Counted from the stretch's first letter, positions 11,117 through 22,729 are shown. The stretch is 60,913 bases of DNA from Arachnopeziza araneosa (GCA_003988855.1 QYAI01000152.1:1-60913), one strand, 5' to 3'. Made by a program: numbers and translations. Notes: generated from the sequence alone by a model not told the origin.

Positions 11117-12991
11117 ATGAATCCTCCAGCGTCTTATGGGCAATCGTCTGTGGAAAAAACACCTCTAGAAGACAAGCCGGTCGAGGCTATTGAGGATGAC
11201 GAGTATGCAGATGCGGAAAAGAACTACCAGCCAAAAACCTTGAAATTCTGGACCATCATGAGCGGCATATACTTGGCCATCTTCCTTGTTGCCTTGGATC
11301 GGACCATAATTGCAACTGCTATTCCCAAGATAACCGATGATTTTAATTCCATTCAGGATATCGGCTGGTATGGGAGCGCTTATATGCTGGGCGCTGCCTG
11401 CTTGTTCCCCATCTCCGGCCGCATCTATCAGCTCTACTCGACCAAATGGGTTTACATTACGTCTCTCATCATCTTCGAGGCTGGCTCAGCTCTCTGTGGT
11501 GCTGCGCCTAATTCGACTGCATTCATCATCGGACGTGCTATTGCTGGTCTGGCGTCGGCTGGAATATTCACTGGTGGCATGACAATCTTTCTTCCCCTCC
11601 TTCCTCTTCGCAAACGACCTGTTTTCACCTCTTTCTTCGGTCTAGCCTTCGGAATTGCATCTGTTGTTGGTCCTTTGATGGGTGGAGCCTTTACGGATAA
11701 AGTGTAGGTCAAATCAACACCTGGAACTTTCTTTTGCTGACTTCTTCAGGTCCTGGAGGTGGTGTTTTTATATCAATCTGTAAGTCCTCTTTATTAGAGT
11801 CTGGAGCTTTTCAAACTACACCGAATACACACGACCAAACATACATGACACTCTACTCCCAAACAGATTCCAGGCTCCAAAGCTCTTTTACAAACTCTTG
11901 TATTACAATACTAACTTGATGATAGTCCCATTGGCGGCTTTACTATTCTCGCAATCTATTTCCTACTCGACATCCCATCTCTCGAGCTCGAGAAGCTCAG
12001 TCCTTTTGATCAATTCAAAAAATTCGACCCCATTGGAATATTCTTTTTCGTTCCATCAATTGTCTCCCTCATCCTTGCACTCCAATGGGGAGGCTCTACA
12101 AGTCCCTGGTCTTCTCCCAAAATTATCGGCCTCTTTGTCACGTTCGGCGTCCTCTTCATCGCCTTCGTCACTGTTGAGGTTTCAAATCCAGAAAATGCAT
12201 TGATCCCAACTCGAGTCGTTCTGAAACGTTCTGTCGCTGGGAGCATGTTTTATATGTTCTTGTTGTCAGGAGCGTTGATGTCCATCATCTATTATCTGAC
12301 CATTTGGTTCCAAGCAAGCAAGGGTGATACTGCGATACATTCCGGTGTTAGCACAATCCCATTACTCTTGTCCATGATCATCCTCAGTATCCCAACTGCA
12401 GTTATCACACAAAAGCTTGGATATTATGTTCCGGCCCTACTCCTTTCTCCGGTTGTCTCTGCTATCGGCGCCGGTTTACTTTCAACCCTTAGCCCGGCCT
12501 CAAACCACAGCAAATGGATTGGCTACCAGATTCTTTATGGTTTCGGCCTCGGTCTAGGCTTCCAGACTTCTAACTTGCCCGCGCAGAACGTCTTGCCACG
12601 TGTTGACGTCCCTCTCGGAATGGCCATGATGTTCTTTTGTCAGCAGTTAGGCGGTTCAATCTTCCTTTCCGTCAGTCAAAATCTCTTCTCGAGTAGGCTT
12701 GTGCATCTTCTTTCTGGAGTTGGCGGCCTTGATGTCGAGACTATTGTCAACACGGGGGTGACTGATCTTCGCAAAGTGGTCCCAGCGAACAAACTCAATG
12801 CTGTTATAGAGGCATACAACGACTCACTGACCAGGGTCTTCGTACTAGCTGCAGCCTTGAGCGCTTTTATGATTTTGGGAGCCTTATGCGTGAAGTGGGA
12901 AAAGATCAAGGGTAAGAAAGAGCTTATAGATTCTTCGAAGCCTGAGGCCAAAGTGGAATCTGAACTGGAGGAAGGCAAGAGCGAAGCATAG
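11117..12991 (+). CDS. MFS multidrug/toxin efflux pump, DHA2 (14-helix) type
   Basis: Exons 11117-11703, 11750-11779 (30 nt) and 11926-12991 join to 1683 nt, giving 560 residues. The acidic cytoplasmic N-terminus is followed by helix 1 (IYLAIFLVALDRTIIATAIP), which carries the LDxTIIxxAIP signature of drug/H+ antiporters of the DHA2 subfamily. The tiny exon 2 restores the loop 5-6 motif SWRWCFYIN. Many further hydrophobic segments extend to a charged lysine/glutamate-rich tail. Such pumps export drugs or secondary metabolites across the plasma membrane using the proton gradient. The divergent Zn2Cys6 gene suggests regulated efflux. No biosynthetic core enzyme (PKS, NRPS, terpene cyclase) is visible nearby, so the cargo cannot be named. 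Confidence 0.93.
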
Positions 12992-13195
12992 AGACGGATT
13001 GCACCAAGACGAATAAGAATGCCGATCTCAATTATTGGATGATTGAGATTGAGAGCTGGGCGATGACTTGTAATAATAGATACCATTTCTCTTGGGTGGC
13101 GTTGAAGGATAGAGCTTGGCCCAGCATTTGGATACCAATTTGAAGGTTGCTTATTGAAAAAACTTTCTCCTCTTGAAATGTAGATAGTTTGTCAT

Positions 13196-13370
13196 GCCAA
13201 GGCGGGCAAAATTCGTCTTCGCGAACGAAAACATCAGAACGCAAAATGTCATTACTTGTCCTAAACAAGCCCTTGAAACTTAGGGTGCACACTTCTTAGA
13301 TACTCATCTTTATTGTCTATAGTTTTTGTCGACTTTGGTAGAGTCAAGACTGTGGTATCTGAGCTTCGAC
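13196..13370 (+). repeat. dispersed repeat, copy C (partial)
   Basis: About 175 bp align by eye to 44086-44275. Shared blocks include CAAATTCGTCTTCG-like, CTTGAAACTTA, TTAGATACTCATCTTT and GAGCTTCGACTTTA. This copy ends before the GC-richer tail present in copies A and B. Confidence 0.65.
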
Positions 13371-13741
13371 TTTATATAGAAGTTCTGATAACTCGAACTT
13401 GAGGAAGATAAATCTAAAGCCAGTGTACCTGACTCTGATTCGGGCCTTCTTTACTAAAAAACCTAACTCAAGTTGATCTAGTAGTTTATTTTTGCTCCCC
13501 CCCACCGTATTGATCTTTTCTTGCACACTGCTCAGTCAATGCCACGTTCTTTTTCCCCCCGAATCTGTTTATTTACTTTCGGGTTGTTTTGGGAAATTAA
13601 GCGAGGCGCGTGAGCGTGGATCCTCTGCGCTTCCTGGCCAAGCACCGATGTGTTTGAAATCCCTGGACTCCTTGTGGAACGGCGTATTTTAAAATGTATG
13701 GCCTACCTGTGTGATTAAATTTTGAAAATTGAGGCCTGGAG

Positions 13742-13911
13742 GTAATGTCCAGGGAACGAGGCGGTCAAAATCCGTCTTTGCCAAAGCGTCAGGAAATTGC
13801 AAAGTTCGAAGCTCAAATTCTACAATATTTGCTGCGATAAACTCGATAAGACTTTACGATGATAACAGATGAGTATCTAAGAGCTCTAACTTTAAGAGGA
13901 CCTTGTGTACT
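13742..13911 (-). repeat. dispersed repeat, copy B (inverted)
   Basis: The reverse complement of this stretch aligns to the right part of the copy at 44086-44325. Shared blocks are GAGCTCTTAGATACTCATCT, TTTGAGCTTCGA, ATTTCC-GACGCTT and ATTTTG-CCGCCTC. Copies C and B face each other across about 370 bp, which may be chance or the two ends of one degraded element. Confidence 0.6.
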
Positions 13912-14171
13912 TTTCTGCTGCTTCGGCTAATCGATGAGAGCCCCACTTTTCGCTTACGGAAGATGAAATCGAAAATTCATGGCATCTTCCTCCTCCTTTC
14001 TTTTCATCGACACGAATACAACTCAGCCAGCCTGGAGACTATCTTGAATTATTTTTTTACTTTTCTTCTGTTTATTTGTGTGCATGCATTGGATTACTTT
14101 GATGTGCTATTTTCATCTCTGCTGACAGGCTTTCCGGGCCGTCTGTTACTGGGCCAGTGCACAGCTGAAAG

Positions 14172-14206
14172 CTCAGCCCAGCCCAGCCCAGCCCAGCCCA
14201 GCCCAG
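14172..14206. repeat. CCCAG microsatellite
   Basis: About six perfect tandem units of the pentamer CCCAG. Because the unit is 5 nt, copy-number change would shift any reading frame, which argues against coding use here. Confidence 0.9.
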
Positions 14207-14673
14207 TGGCTGGCGTGCACAAGTGCCGCTCCAATAACAGACAGACGCTGAGGATGATTTGGAGAACTCCACACTGTTCCCCAGCCTCATGTGGAAAGCG
14301 AATCATGGCTCTCTGATTAGGGACCCAGCCCACCTCCCCAGAACCCGGTGGCAAATGTCCTCCTGAAAGATGACTTGAATCTTGTCGAAGCCGGCTTATA
14401 ACATGTTGCTCGTCTGCTCCTCAGAGCAATGCAAATCCTCGTCCATCTTGTTTCAATCGTTATCGCTTCGAATTGGTTGAGATAGCCTCCAAATTCCCAG
14501 CGTAAGCGGGGAAAGCCCATATTTTCGTGGCCCACAACAAGCGGGACAACGCCTCGTTGCAGCGCGGGACATAAAAAAGCAAATAATCTCACCCCGTGAG
14601 TTGCTTCGCGATTCCTCTTGATCAACGTTTCTTCACCACCAGCTTCAACCTTCAGCCAGCATCGCTCGCCAAG

Positions 14674-15604
14674 ATGACCTACGCAGACGACAAGAACCCG
14701 AGTCAATATGCAGACACGCCATACGATAACAACCTCCCGTCGTTAGAGAAAGATGATCGGGTCAGTATGCTTCTATTCCGCGCCTTGAGCTCCAATCTCG
14801 ACGTCTTTGAACGCAGAGGATAGGCCGGATTCGCACCCGCAGCATTCTAACTCGTTTCCAGAAACTCAAGAAAGGGATCCGCATCCTGCGCTTCGGCACG
14901 CGCTCCGTCTCCCTCATCCTCAACATCTGGATCATCGGCACCCTCAGCTACTCTCTGGCTAAGTACTACCTGACGCGGAACCACATCCTCGCCGGCAACG
15001 TGCACCCGTGGAGCGAGCCCACGCGCCTCTGGCCGACGTTCATGCTGCTCGGCATCGCCGTCGTCACCTTCTTCATGAACATCATCACGCTGTCGGCCTA
15101 CATCTGCGGCATCGGCGCCTCGAACCGGGCCAACACGGTCGCGTCGGTCGTCTCCTACACGCTGCTGGCCGTGCACGTCGTCGTCTGGGCCGTCATCACG
15201 GGTGCCTTCAAGATGGCGAGCAATGGGCAGGATTTGTGGGGGTGGAGCTGTGGCACGGCATCGGATGCCATCCAGAACGAGGTGAAGAGCTTCCTTGATT
15301 TTGGCAAGCTGTGCATGTTGCAGGTGAGTATCTCGCATCTCCTATCCGACTTGCCATCCTGACGGATCCGCAGCAAGGAAGTTGGTACGTGTCGATTATT
15401 GAGGCCGTGGTGTATTTCTTGACCTTCGTCACGACCGTCCTCATGGCGCGCCGATATTCGAGCAAGAAGAAGCTGGAAAAGGTCCGGGAGAACGTCTTGT
15501 CCATGGAACCTATCTACAAGCAGGGGGGAGAATCAGAGACGTCGTACAATCCGTCAATGGGAAGGCAGTATATGCCCGTCGGATCGGAGTCACAGCAGTT
15601 TTAA
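14674..15604 (+). CDS. four-helix (MARVEL-like) membrane protein
   Basis: Exons 14674-14760, 14862-15323 and 15374-15604 are all phase-0 and total 780 nt, giving 259 residues. Intron 1 has a TTCTAAC branch point. The polar N-terminus (~30 residues) leads to four hydrophobic segments: around SLILNIWIIGTLSYSLAKYY, FMLLGIAVVTFFMNIITLSA, VVSYTLLAVHVVVWAVITGA and, in exon 3, YVSIIEAVVYFLTFVTTVLM. A basic, then Ser/Tyr-rich cytosolic tail follows. The extracellular loop before helix 4 has two cysteines (WSCGTAS, GKLCMLQ). The topology fits fungal MARVEL/SUR7-like tetraspan proteins that organise plasma membrane domains, but the family assignment is only by shape. Exon 2 is markedly GC-rich with C/G third positions, indicating well-expressed coding DNA. 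Confidence 0.85.
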
Positions 15605-15723
15605 AGTAATCAGCTAATGTGATAACGTCTCGCATTTGTGGGAGTGCCGTGCTGCTGGGCAAGCAAGACCATCTATCCTACAGTCCTTTTCACTTTCTGT
15701 CTCTTCGGTTCTTCCACCTCCAT

Positions 15724-16527
15724 CTATGCGTCTGGCTCGTGCCAGTCGTCCTCGCTGACCGCGTAACCATACCTGATCATATCAGCCGCCCAGCAGGTCT
15801 TCCCAACCTTCTCGGGGTGCGTGTAGAACGGGCCTTGCAGCTGATTGATGTCCCTGCGTTTGCAGGTATACATGCCTCCCAGCCCCTCGGCCAGCAGCTT
15901 GTCACTGACGAAATGGCCCCGCTCGTCGCACTGATACCCACCGAGGGGCGCCTCGATCCGATGCCACTCAAAGCCCTCCGGGCACTTCTGGCCCTTCTTG
16001 AACATCTCCAACGCCCACTTGTCGTTCGCCTTCTTCTCCTTGGGCGCCAGTGACGCGTACCGGGACTGCCGCTCCGCCATGGTGTGATCGCGCGGGGTGA
16101 ACAGGATGGACTTGGCCTCCTTCTTGATCGGCTCAGCCTCGGGCTCCTCATCATACTCATCATCGTCGTCATCATAGTTTGGTCTCGATGCCGGGACCCG
16201 GGACGCACCGACGGCTCGGGACTGGGGGGCTCTGGATCCTGATGAATCGGCATGGCTGGGCATGGCTCGGCTCACTGGGGCTTTGGATTGAGGAGCTTTG
16301 GATCCCCCGCTGTCAGCATCGCTGGGCATGGCTCGGGTCGCTGGAGCTTTGGATTGGGGAGCCTTGGATTGGGGAGTTTTGGATTGGGGAGCCTTGGATT
16401 GGGGAGCTCTGGATTGCGGAGCTTTCGATTCCGATCTGTCTGCGCCGTCGGGCATAGCTCGGGTCGCTGCAGCACGGGATTGCGGAGCCTTGGATCGAGG
16501 AACCTGAGACGGCGGGGCCTTTGACAT
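15724..16527 (-). CDS. basic Ser/Ala/Pro repeat protein with conserved C-terminal domain
   Basis: A single-exon frame encodes 267 residues. The N-terminal half is low-complexity, built from degenerate SKAPQ/SRAPQ pentapeptides broken by three longer repeats of the type ATRAMPSDAD. An acidic patch (DDDDDEYDEEPEAEP) and then a compact, non-repetitive C-terminal domain of about 120 residues follow. That domain has regularly spaced Cys, Trp and Gly (KCPEGFEWHRIE, GGYQCDERGHFVSD, YTCKRRD, KTCWAAD). It is well conserved in character but I do not recognise the family. No signal peptide is seen. The basic-repeat plus acidic-patch design would suit a nuclear or nucleic-acid-associated protein (inference). 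It converges with the neighbouring membrane-protein gene, with 119 bp between stops. Confidence 0.8.
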   Translation of the reverse strand: MSKAPPSQVPRSKAPQSRAAATRAMPDGADRSESKAPQSRAPQSKAPQSKTPQSKAPQSKAPATRAMPSDADSGGSKAPQSKAPVSRAMPSHADSSGSRAPQSRAVGASRVPASRPNYDDDDDEYDEEPEAEPIKKEAKSILFTPRDHTMAERQSRYASLAPKEKKANDKWALEMFKKGQKCPEGFEWHRIEAPLGGYQCDERGHFVSDKLLAEGLGGMYTCKRRDINQLQGPFYTHPEKVGKTCWAADMIRYGYAVSEDDWHEPDA

Positions 16528-16617
16528 GTTGAGTTGTTGTCGTAGTAGTAGTTGTTGGTACTGTTGGAGAGGGAGAGGATATCGGTGTCGCGCTGCTGTA
16601 TCGAAGGAAGAAACCTG

Positions 16618-16625
16618 CTTATATA
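16618..16625 (-). promoter_or_regulatory. TATA box of the repeat-protein gene
   Basis: On the minus strand TATATAAG lies about 91 bp upstream of the ATG at 16527. Confidence 0.45.
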
Positions 16626-17082
16626 GAAAGCGCGCACATGATGTGATTCATCCTCCGTCCCCGAATGAATAAATCATGAATGTGCCCACCTCCACGCCAA
16701 TCTTCACACGCATGGTACGGACTGTGAATCATCGCCTGCTGAGAGAGGTTGCGATGTGATCATCTGCTTCTTCCAGTACAACCTCATTCGCATCCGTCGA
16801 ACGGGGGAGGGATCCAACATTGAACTCGCCAGCCCCGACACGCGCTCGGTAAATCTTCTCTCGCTTTTTTGTTGCACATCGCGACCTCGCTCAGGCGTTC
16901 CAGGCGCCGCGGTGCGGCCGCACCGTCCGCGTCGCGTCCCTCAAAACGCCAAAACCGCGATAAAAAAAATCGAAATGTATCAACTCGATGGGTTTCGGCC
17001 GCAAACGAGATCGGGAAAATGTCGGTCAGATAGCGATTCATATCGGACAATCAGGGTATAGAAAAAGAAGTATATTGGTGGT

Positions 17083-17107
17083 TGGGTAAAAGGATGTTGA
17101 TTCTTTA
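17083..17107 (+). repeat. 25-nt exact repeat, copy 1
   Basis: Twenty-five bases are identical to 50797-50821, with weaker similarity on both sides (an AGAAAAAG..TAT block before; an AGCT..CTTCCCGATTC block after). This looks like the remnant of a longer dispersed element. Confidence 0.55.
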
Positions 17108-17646
17108 AAAGAGAATCCGACAGTGAAAACCTCTTTTATGCACACAGTTCCAGCTGCTCCTTCCCGATTCATGCACAGGTATGTTCATAAGTAGCCAAAG
17201 TAAAGTAGTCTTGAATCTCCGGAATATCCATCGGCTGAAAACGAAACGCCTAGTACTCTTGTATGAATTGAACGCGTCGAGAGAGAGAATACGAAGATGA
17301 GACGTATGGTGCGGCTCGATCGGCAAAGGAACATTACATTACTTGGAAACAATCACGCGAGTGTACATGATTAAACGAGGGAATCATGATTCTTTTTTCT
17401 ACAACCAAATGAATGTCGCTCATATAACATGGCATAACCAGCTCATCACGCTAAAGTATCCCCAAGAAGTGAACCAAACACCATGCTCGCCACTCGCCAC
17501 TACAGCATACAAATGAAAGCCAAGCCAAGGAATGTAAAACGACAATGCGCCGTAAGCCATGTGGGTGGTCTCTTGTATTGAGACCGGTGTACCGTTGTGC
17601 CAGACCGTCGTAAGCATCAATCATTCACGCCATTATGAGAGTAACC

Positions 17647-18515
17647 CTAATCCTGCTCGATCTCGACCAGTATTCCAACATGGGGAACGGCAGGAATGGG
17701 AAGGCTTAGTCGAAAAGCAATGTCTTCATGTCGCTCGTGCGTTCCATTCCAATGCTCAAATTGAACTGAGTGTTGGAGTTCAGCTCCCGTATTCGAGTAA
17801 TCGAAGCCCTGCTCCAGGTCTCCAAGAGCGTGAAGTGGGATTGTGGTTGGTTTCGTAGAGGCAGCGACAGCAAGCTGAACGATCGCGAATGTAAGAATGA
17901 TTTCAGAGATACGGATAGAAAGGTGCGTCCAATTGTCGAGTCCAAAGTTCCAGAACATCCATGCTGCTGGGCAGAAAAGCAGGCTGAGAAAGTTCAAGAA
18001 CAAGAAGCAAACACGTCTTTCGACAACGCCGCCACATGATTGAAATGTTGGAAGGACAAGGACGTAAATCTCTGCGAGAAGAAGAAGAGTGTAGGAAGCC
18101 AGCCCCCATTTCGTTGCCTTTGTGACATGGTGGGCTATAGCAAATATACCGGAGAGAGCCAGAGTGAGAGTGGCGCCAAACCAAAGGAGAACCTCGCCAT
18201 AATGTGGCTGTGAAAGATTGTTCCCAACGGCGGGAAGGCTTCCACGAAAATTGTTGAGATCTGGAAAATCGTCAGCCCCCACCAGTTTCTGCTGCCAGAA
18301 CTCAGCTCAATCTGGTCGTACCTTGAGATCCGAAATTTTCTGCGGTGCTGCCACCAAGGTCAGACTGTGAGGCGATAGAGCTCTCGGAAGGGCGAAGGGA
18401 ATCGTAGCCACCAGAATCACTAAACTACGATCTTGTCAATCTTTGCATCCGAGGAGACTCGAGAATGGTCCTACCTGGTTGCGGCGGCCCAACAAACGTG
18501 GCATGTTGGTCGCAT
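17647..18515 (-). CDS. four-helix membrane protein of unknown function
   Basis: Exons 18515-18475, 18419-18322 and 18260-17647 total 753 nt, giving 250 residues. Splicing keeps one frame (phases 2 and 1) with 55- and 61-nt introns. The N-terminus is Ser/Gly/Asp-rich and soluble. Four hydrophobic segments then follow: VLLWFGATLTLALSGIFAIA, GLASYTLLLLAEIYVLVLP, VCFLFLNFLSLLFCPAAWMF and ISEIILTFAIVQLAVAAST. A hydrophilic C-terminal tail of about 70 residues ends in acidic residues. A first exon in another frame starting at the upstream ATG does not splice in phase, so the ATG at 18515 is preferred. No family recognised. It is probably an integral membrane protein of an inner or plasma membrane. 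Confidence 0.7.
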
Positions 18516-20028
18516 AGAAGGCGGACCAGTAAGATCGAGGCATTACAGGTTAAAGATTTCAGAGTTGGAATCGGGTTAGAGAATGGCGAAGCAGAAGAGT
18601 AAGAAATTGCAGGGCGTATGCTGCTATAATATTGAGAACGGATGGGAGACTGAAGGGTTGAAGAAGGACGAGGGAAAGACGAGACCGCGCACTACTGAAC
18701 CGGGTATTAAGAAATTGACTTATCTTTGCCCCAAACCAATTTTCCGCGAAAGTCGCCCTCAGACACCAGTATTGGAGCTAGGCGCATGTGGTACTACAGA
18801 AAGCATGAACCCGCGGAGCGCGTGGGATCCACTTGCCATTCCGTGCTGTTTGCAAGTTGGCCGAAGCTTTTAGCAATCCGCATTGGATACCAATCGGATA
18901 ACAATCGTACACCATAATCACAATCGGCTTGTTCTAACAAACGGTTCGATTACCGGACGTTGCCGAATCAGAGGGTTTCTATTGGCCTAGCCGCCTTTGA
19001 CTGAGGGATATATCGACTCCAGGGATCGGTTCGGCAGGAGATCGGCAATGCCTGCTCAGCATGACCATGAGACTGAAGAAGGGATGTTCTACATCTTTGG
19101 CACAGCTTCCAGTCTGCTGCAATTCATCTCTTTCAAGGTGTGACGTGTCCATGACTCGGTGAAGTAGCCAGGAGAGCAATCTTGGGGAAATAGGCGAGAG
19201 CCGTTTCTTGGAAAGCGATCCGAATCCTCTGCAGGTGGGATTTCCTGAAAGCACTCCTGTCTCTATTTCAACCTGGGCGCTTTCTCTGCTGGCACATCGG
19301 GGAGCGGACAGACTAGTGAGCCGATCCTGAGGAGACTCCGCACCTATGATCCGGGTCCGCGAAGGACCAACATCGCCCCCTGAGCCAAGGAATCAGCCAT
19401 GTAGAAGTCAAACAAGGGGCGTGTCCACCTGACTGTTGATGTTTGCTCAGGCGTGGCCTAGCTAGGGAGGGCTAGGTCTGACTGGCTCAGAGGACGAGGA
19501 AAAGTGTTGAGGGTCTCCGAATGCATCCGGCAAGGCATACTACGAACTATGCGAGCCTCTTCCCTCACCGAACGACGTCGTATGAGGAGCGTGAATGCCG
19601 GGCTGTGTTGATGTTTTGTTGTCGTCGTGGCTGGCTGCGGCTCGGTGTGAGCATCTTCCGAATTGGTACACCGAGAAGCCAGCCTCTGGTGGCGCGAACG
19701 TCAAATGGACCATGAAGTCTCGCACTTGCAGGAACATCAGGTCGTTGTATCAACGGGGCACTGGAGCCAGTTATATCAGCAAATTAAGGTAAAGTTAGCA
19801 CATTTCCTGTTAGAGTAGTAGGGTGAAGCTGCTGAAGGAGAAGTCGGTCGTTGCGATGCATAAGCGACCCCCCTGGATGTGCATTAGCTCCATCCCGGCA
19901 TGCGAGTACGAAGCGAAGTCCGAACTCCAACGCCGCGCCTTTGAAAAGCCGCGTCCTTCACTCGCTCGACGGCTGAAGCCCGATCATCTCGCAATGGATT
20001 TCTCTTCTTCTCCTTCTCTTCTTCATTT
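18516..20028. other. intergenic, 1.5 kb
   Basis: Long divergent region between the membrane-protein gene and the C2H2 gene. Several frames of 60-126 codons exist but none has recognisable domains or supported splice partners. Probably the 5' regions of both genes. No repeat copy noticed. Confidence 0.45.
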
Positions 20029-21593
20029 ATGCGTGCGGAGATGGGCCTTTCAGACAACTATTCCAGATTACAAGCAGACATACAAGCCAGGATTCTGGTC
20101 TATACTTCCAATGCGCGATCGAGAAAGATTAATAAAAGAGTGCCACCTTTGGCTCCCAGACTCGAAGCGCAGGCTCCGAGACGAGACGAAGAACGGCGTC
20201 TGATGAACTTGGATTCTTTGGAAAATTTAAGTCGTCTGCAACACAGAGACTCCATGGGGAGCTTTGTGGATGTATCGTATCCGACTTCTGGAGCCGTAAC
20301 GAGCTACCCCGATCCGATCGAGCGGAGCAGAACATGTCCTGTAACGGATCAGCCAGCGGATTTTCAAATTCCAAGGAGAACAAAGAGACGACAGGAGTTC
20401 GAGAACACCAGAGGAATTCGATCGAAGCAGCAGCGCTACTCCATGCCAGTAGGGATGAACATGCTAACGAGTATGGATTCTCCGTCAGGATTTCAGATAT
20501 CTGGCCCTCGTGATCAAATTGCACACCAAAGATCATGTTCGCACGATGTTCGATGTAAGTAACCCCAAGAAACCCATGATTGTGAAGGAAATACATTGGC
20601 TGATCCAAATTTACAGGTCCGATGTTGAATCGTCATGATATTCCAACTTCAACACCTGGCGAAATGTATCAATTTGATCTCGGGGAGCCGCTATCGAGCC
20701 CATCGTTGTGCATCCCAGAAGATCATGAAATGCAAGACGTATGGCAACCAGGACTCGATAGGTCAAACTCAGAGGATTCAAGCATGTTCGATAGCGGTTT
20801 CCTCTCAATGTCTGATGAAACCGACATGCAAACGAACCTTCAAAATATTATAAATTATTCCGCGCCTCAGCCTCGAGTCGAAAGTCCAGAACTTTTTGGG
20901 CTTTCGGGCGGCATCTTCGAGAGCCCAATCCCTACTCAAATCTCGAATGACTATCTAGGCAGGAGTCAGATCAACCATGAGCGACGAATCACGCTTCAAA
21001 ACCTTGAGGGTAGAACTTCTGATCCAATATTTGTAGATATCCAATTCGACGACCAATATAATGATCTGTTCGATGATCGATTCAACAACCCCCTATTTCC
21101 CCCAGAGTGGAGCTTCGAACAACCCATAAAACAAAAGCCCAAGGTGGAGCCACCATCCCGACTACAAGAACACCAACTCCAGATCCGAAGAAAGAAATCC
21201 ACCCCGGTGGAACCCCTCTTCCCCTGTCCACACTGCCCCAAGTACAACGGTGAAAGGGCATTCAAACGCAAGGACCATCTGGACCAGCACCTGAAGACGG
21301 CACATCACATGGCGCCAGAAGATCTCTTTCCCGCCTTCTGCAAGCACAACTCGTGCGAGAAGTCCGAGACGAAGTGTTTCGGGATCCGGGCGTTCCACTC
21401 ATCGAAAGATGTCGTCGAACACCTGAAAATGGCACACGAGGAGAGCTTGTTCAATTGTGAACATTCCGGCTGTAGAAGGAAGGGGAAGAGAGGATACGCA
21501 GGCAAAGCCAACCTGGTCAATCATCAGAAGAAGGTCCATGGCTACGTGATGCGGGATCCCACCAGGGATGCCGTGTTTGGGAATATGATCTGA
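20029..21593 (+). CDS. C2H2 zinc-finger protein
   Basis: Exons 20029-20554 and 20617-21593 total 1503 nt, giving 500 residues, with a phase-1 intron (GTAAGT...TTTACAG). The first ~350 residues are polar and disordered-looking, with acidic and glutamine-rich stretches suggestive of an activation region. The C-terminal third holds three finger-like units: PCPHCPKY...HLDQHLKTAH, then FCKHNSCEK...VVEHLKMAH, then FNCEHSGC...NLVNHQKKVH. The fingers have longer, irregular Cys-to-His spacing than the classic TFIIIA type, as in many uncharacterised ascomycete C2H2 proteins. Likely a nuclear nucleic-acid-binding protein; target unknown. A second ATG lies five codons downstream. Confidence 0.85.
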
Positions 21594-21882
21594 CTTATAA
21601 TCGAGAATCGAGACACGTTAGATGTATATAAGAATGAAACTTAGAGTAAAACACATATAAGTAGATTCTTGTTACTGAAGAACAAATATGTCGTACAACA
21701 CACTCCACTCGAAGCGAGCTGACCAAGGACAGCGTGACGCGGAACCAACAAACAATCGAACCAGCCAATAGTAAATCATCTGTGACACCTCGTCATACTG
21801 TATACTTTTCTTCATTTCCTTGGATGTTGGCTACCCCAGCTATGAGACCGTCCCGACTCAACGAAATCCCAGCAAGAAGCCG

Positions 21883-22729
21883 CTAGTAGATTCCCGGGAT
21901 CAGCTTATACTGAACATTCTTCTTGTATTCAGCCCAAGCGGCACCATACTGGGTTAGATTTTAGCAATCTTCCGACTTCTAGATAAGAAGGACTCACTCT
22001 CTTGGAGCAATACTGATCCAGGACAGGGATACCTCTCCGGGCAAAATCAGAGCCAAAGAAACCAGCCACGAAGGCAGCCCACAACAGACCACCAGAGACA
22101 AGCGCGTAGCTCGATCTCCAGACCACGTAGCCGCCGTAGTTGATGTGTCTCGCCAAGCCAAACAGACCCCCGGTATACGGCTTGCCCTCGTTCCTCTTGT
22201 CGTCCTTGAACAGCTTCCTCTGCGTCTCACTCACAGCCTCGACCAGCAAGCCGCCCAGATACGCCAGCACGCCCACGGCCACCACGGGACTAACCTTCAA
22301 CCCGACAACATCCACCTCGGTCCCCAGCACGCCGGGGAGCAGAAACCCGCCGGCCGCCGTGAGGGCGAAGATGGAGTTCAGCGAGTTGTTGACCGTGTTG
22401 AAGAAGCTGATCAGCACGGCGTCCTTGACGGGCATCTCCTCCTGCCCGACAAACGCCAGCCAGTAGATCTGCTTGACGCTGCTGCCCACGGCCATGGCCA
22501 GCACGACGAGGGGTTTGAGGGGGAGGCCGAGCGCGACGACGGGCCCGCTAGGGGCCGCGACGGTGACGTGCAGGAGGGACAGCAGAGGCGTCGCCAGCCC
22601 CCGTGCGAGGATCGTGTATTGCAGGAGCGGATCGAGGGCGCGCAGGCCGATGAAGATGCTGCGAGCGAGCGGCGCCGGTGCTTTACTGCCGCGGAGGCTG
22701 ACGTTGTCGTGGAGCGGTTTGGAGGCCAT
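21883..22729 (-). CDS. DUF1295 / steroid 5-alpha-reductase-like membrane protein
   Basis: Exons 22729-21998 and 21948-21883 are joined across a 49-nt intron and encode 265 residues. The protein is strongly hydrophobic with about six membrane segments. Toward the C-terminus come the family hallmarks: GLFGLARHINYGGYVVWRSS, then after the intron the short tail YGAAWAEYKKNVQYKLIPGI. That tail pattern (RY..W..Y...V.Y.LIPG.Y) is typical of DUF1295 and related NADPH-dependent membrane reductases of the steroid reductase/ICMT superfamily, so the exon call is firm. Substrate unknown. The sequence is GC-rich in exon 1. Confidence 0.88.

Larger units (their letters stand above)
12992..14673. other. intergenic with repeats, no gene
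   Basis: Between the MFS pump and the four-helix membrane protein. Apart from the two dispersed repeat copies and the CCCAG tract nothing coding was supported. The last ~70 bp before 14674 are pyrimidine/CA-rich, typical of a fungal 5' UTR. Confidence 0.5.
16528..17646. other. intergenic
   Basis: This holds the repeat-protein promoter and the 3' side of the next minus-strand gene. A GC-rich patch (about 16880-16945) has no coherent frame. Positions 17083-17107 are identical to 50797-50821 (see repeat). Confidence 0.4.

Noticed and set aside
14094..14354. Minus-strand frames with Gly-Trp-Ala-Gly-Leu repeats
   Set aside because: Pure artefact of the CCCAG microsatellite.
18930..18965. GGTTCGATTACC resembling a tRNA T-loop (B box)
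   Set aside because: No matching A box or cloverleaf stems at tRNA spacing upstream.
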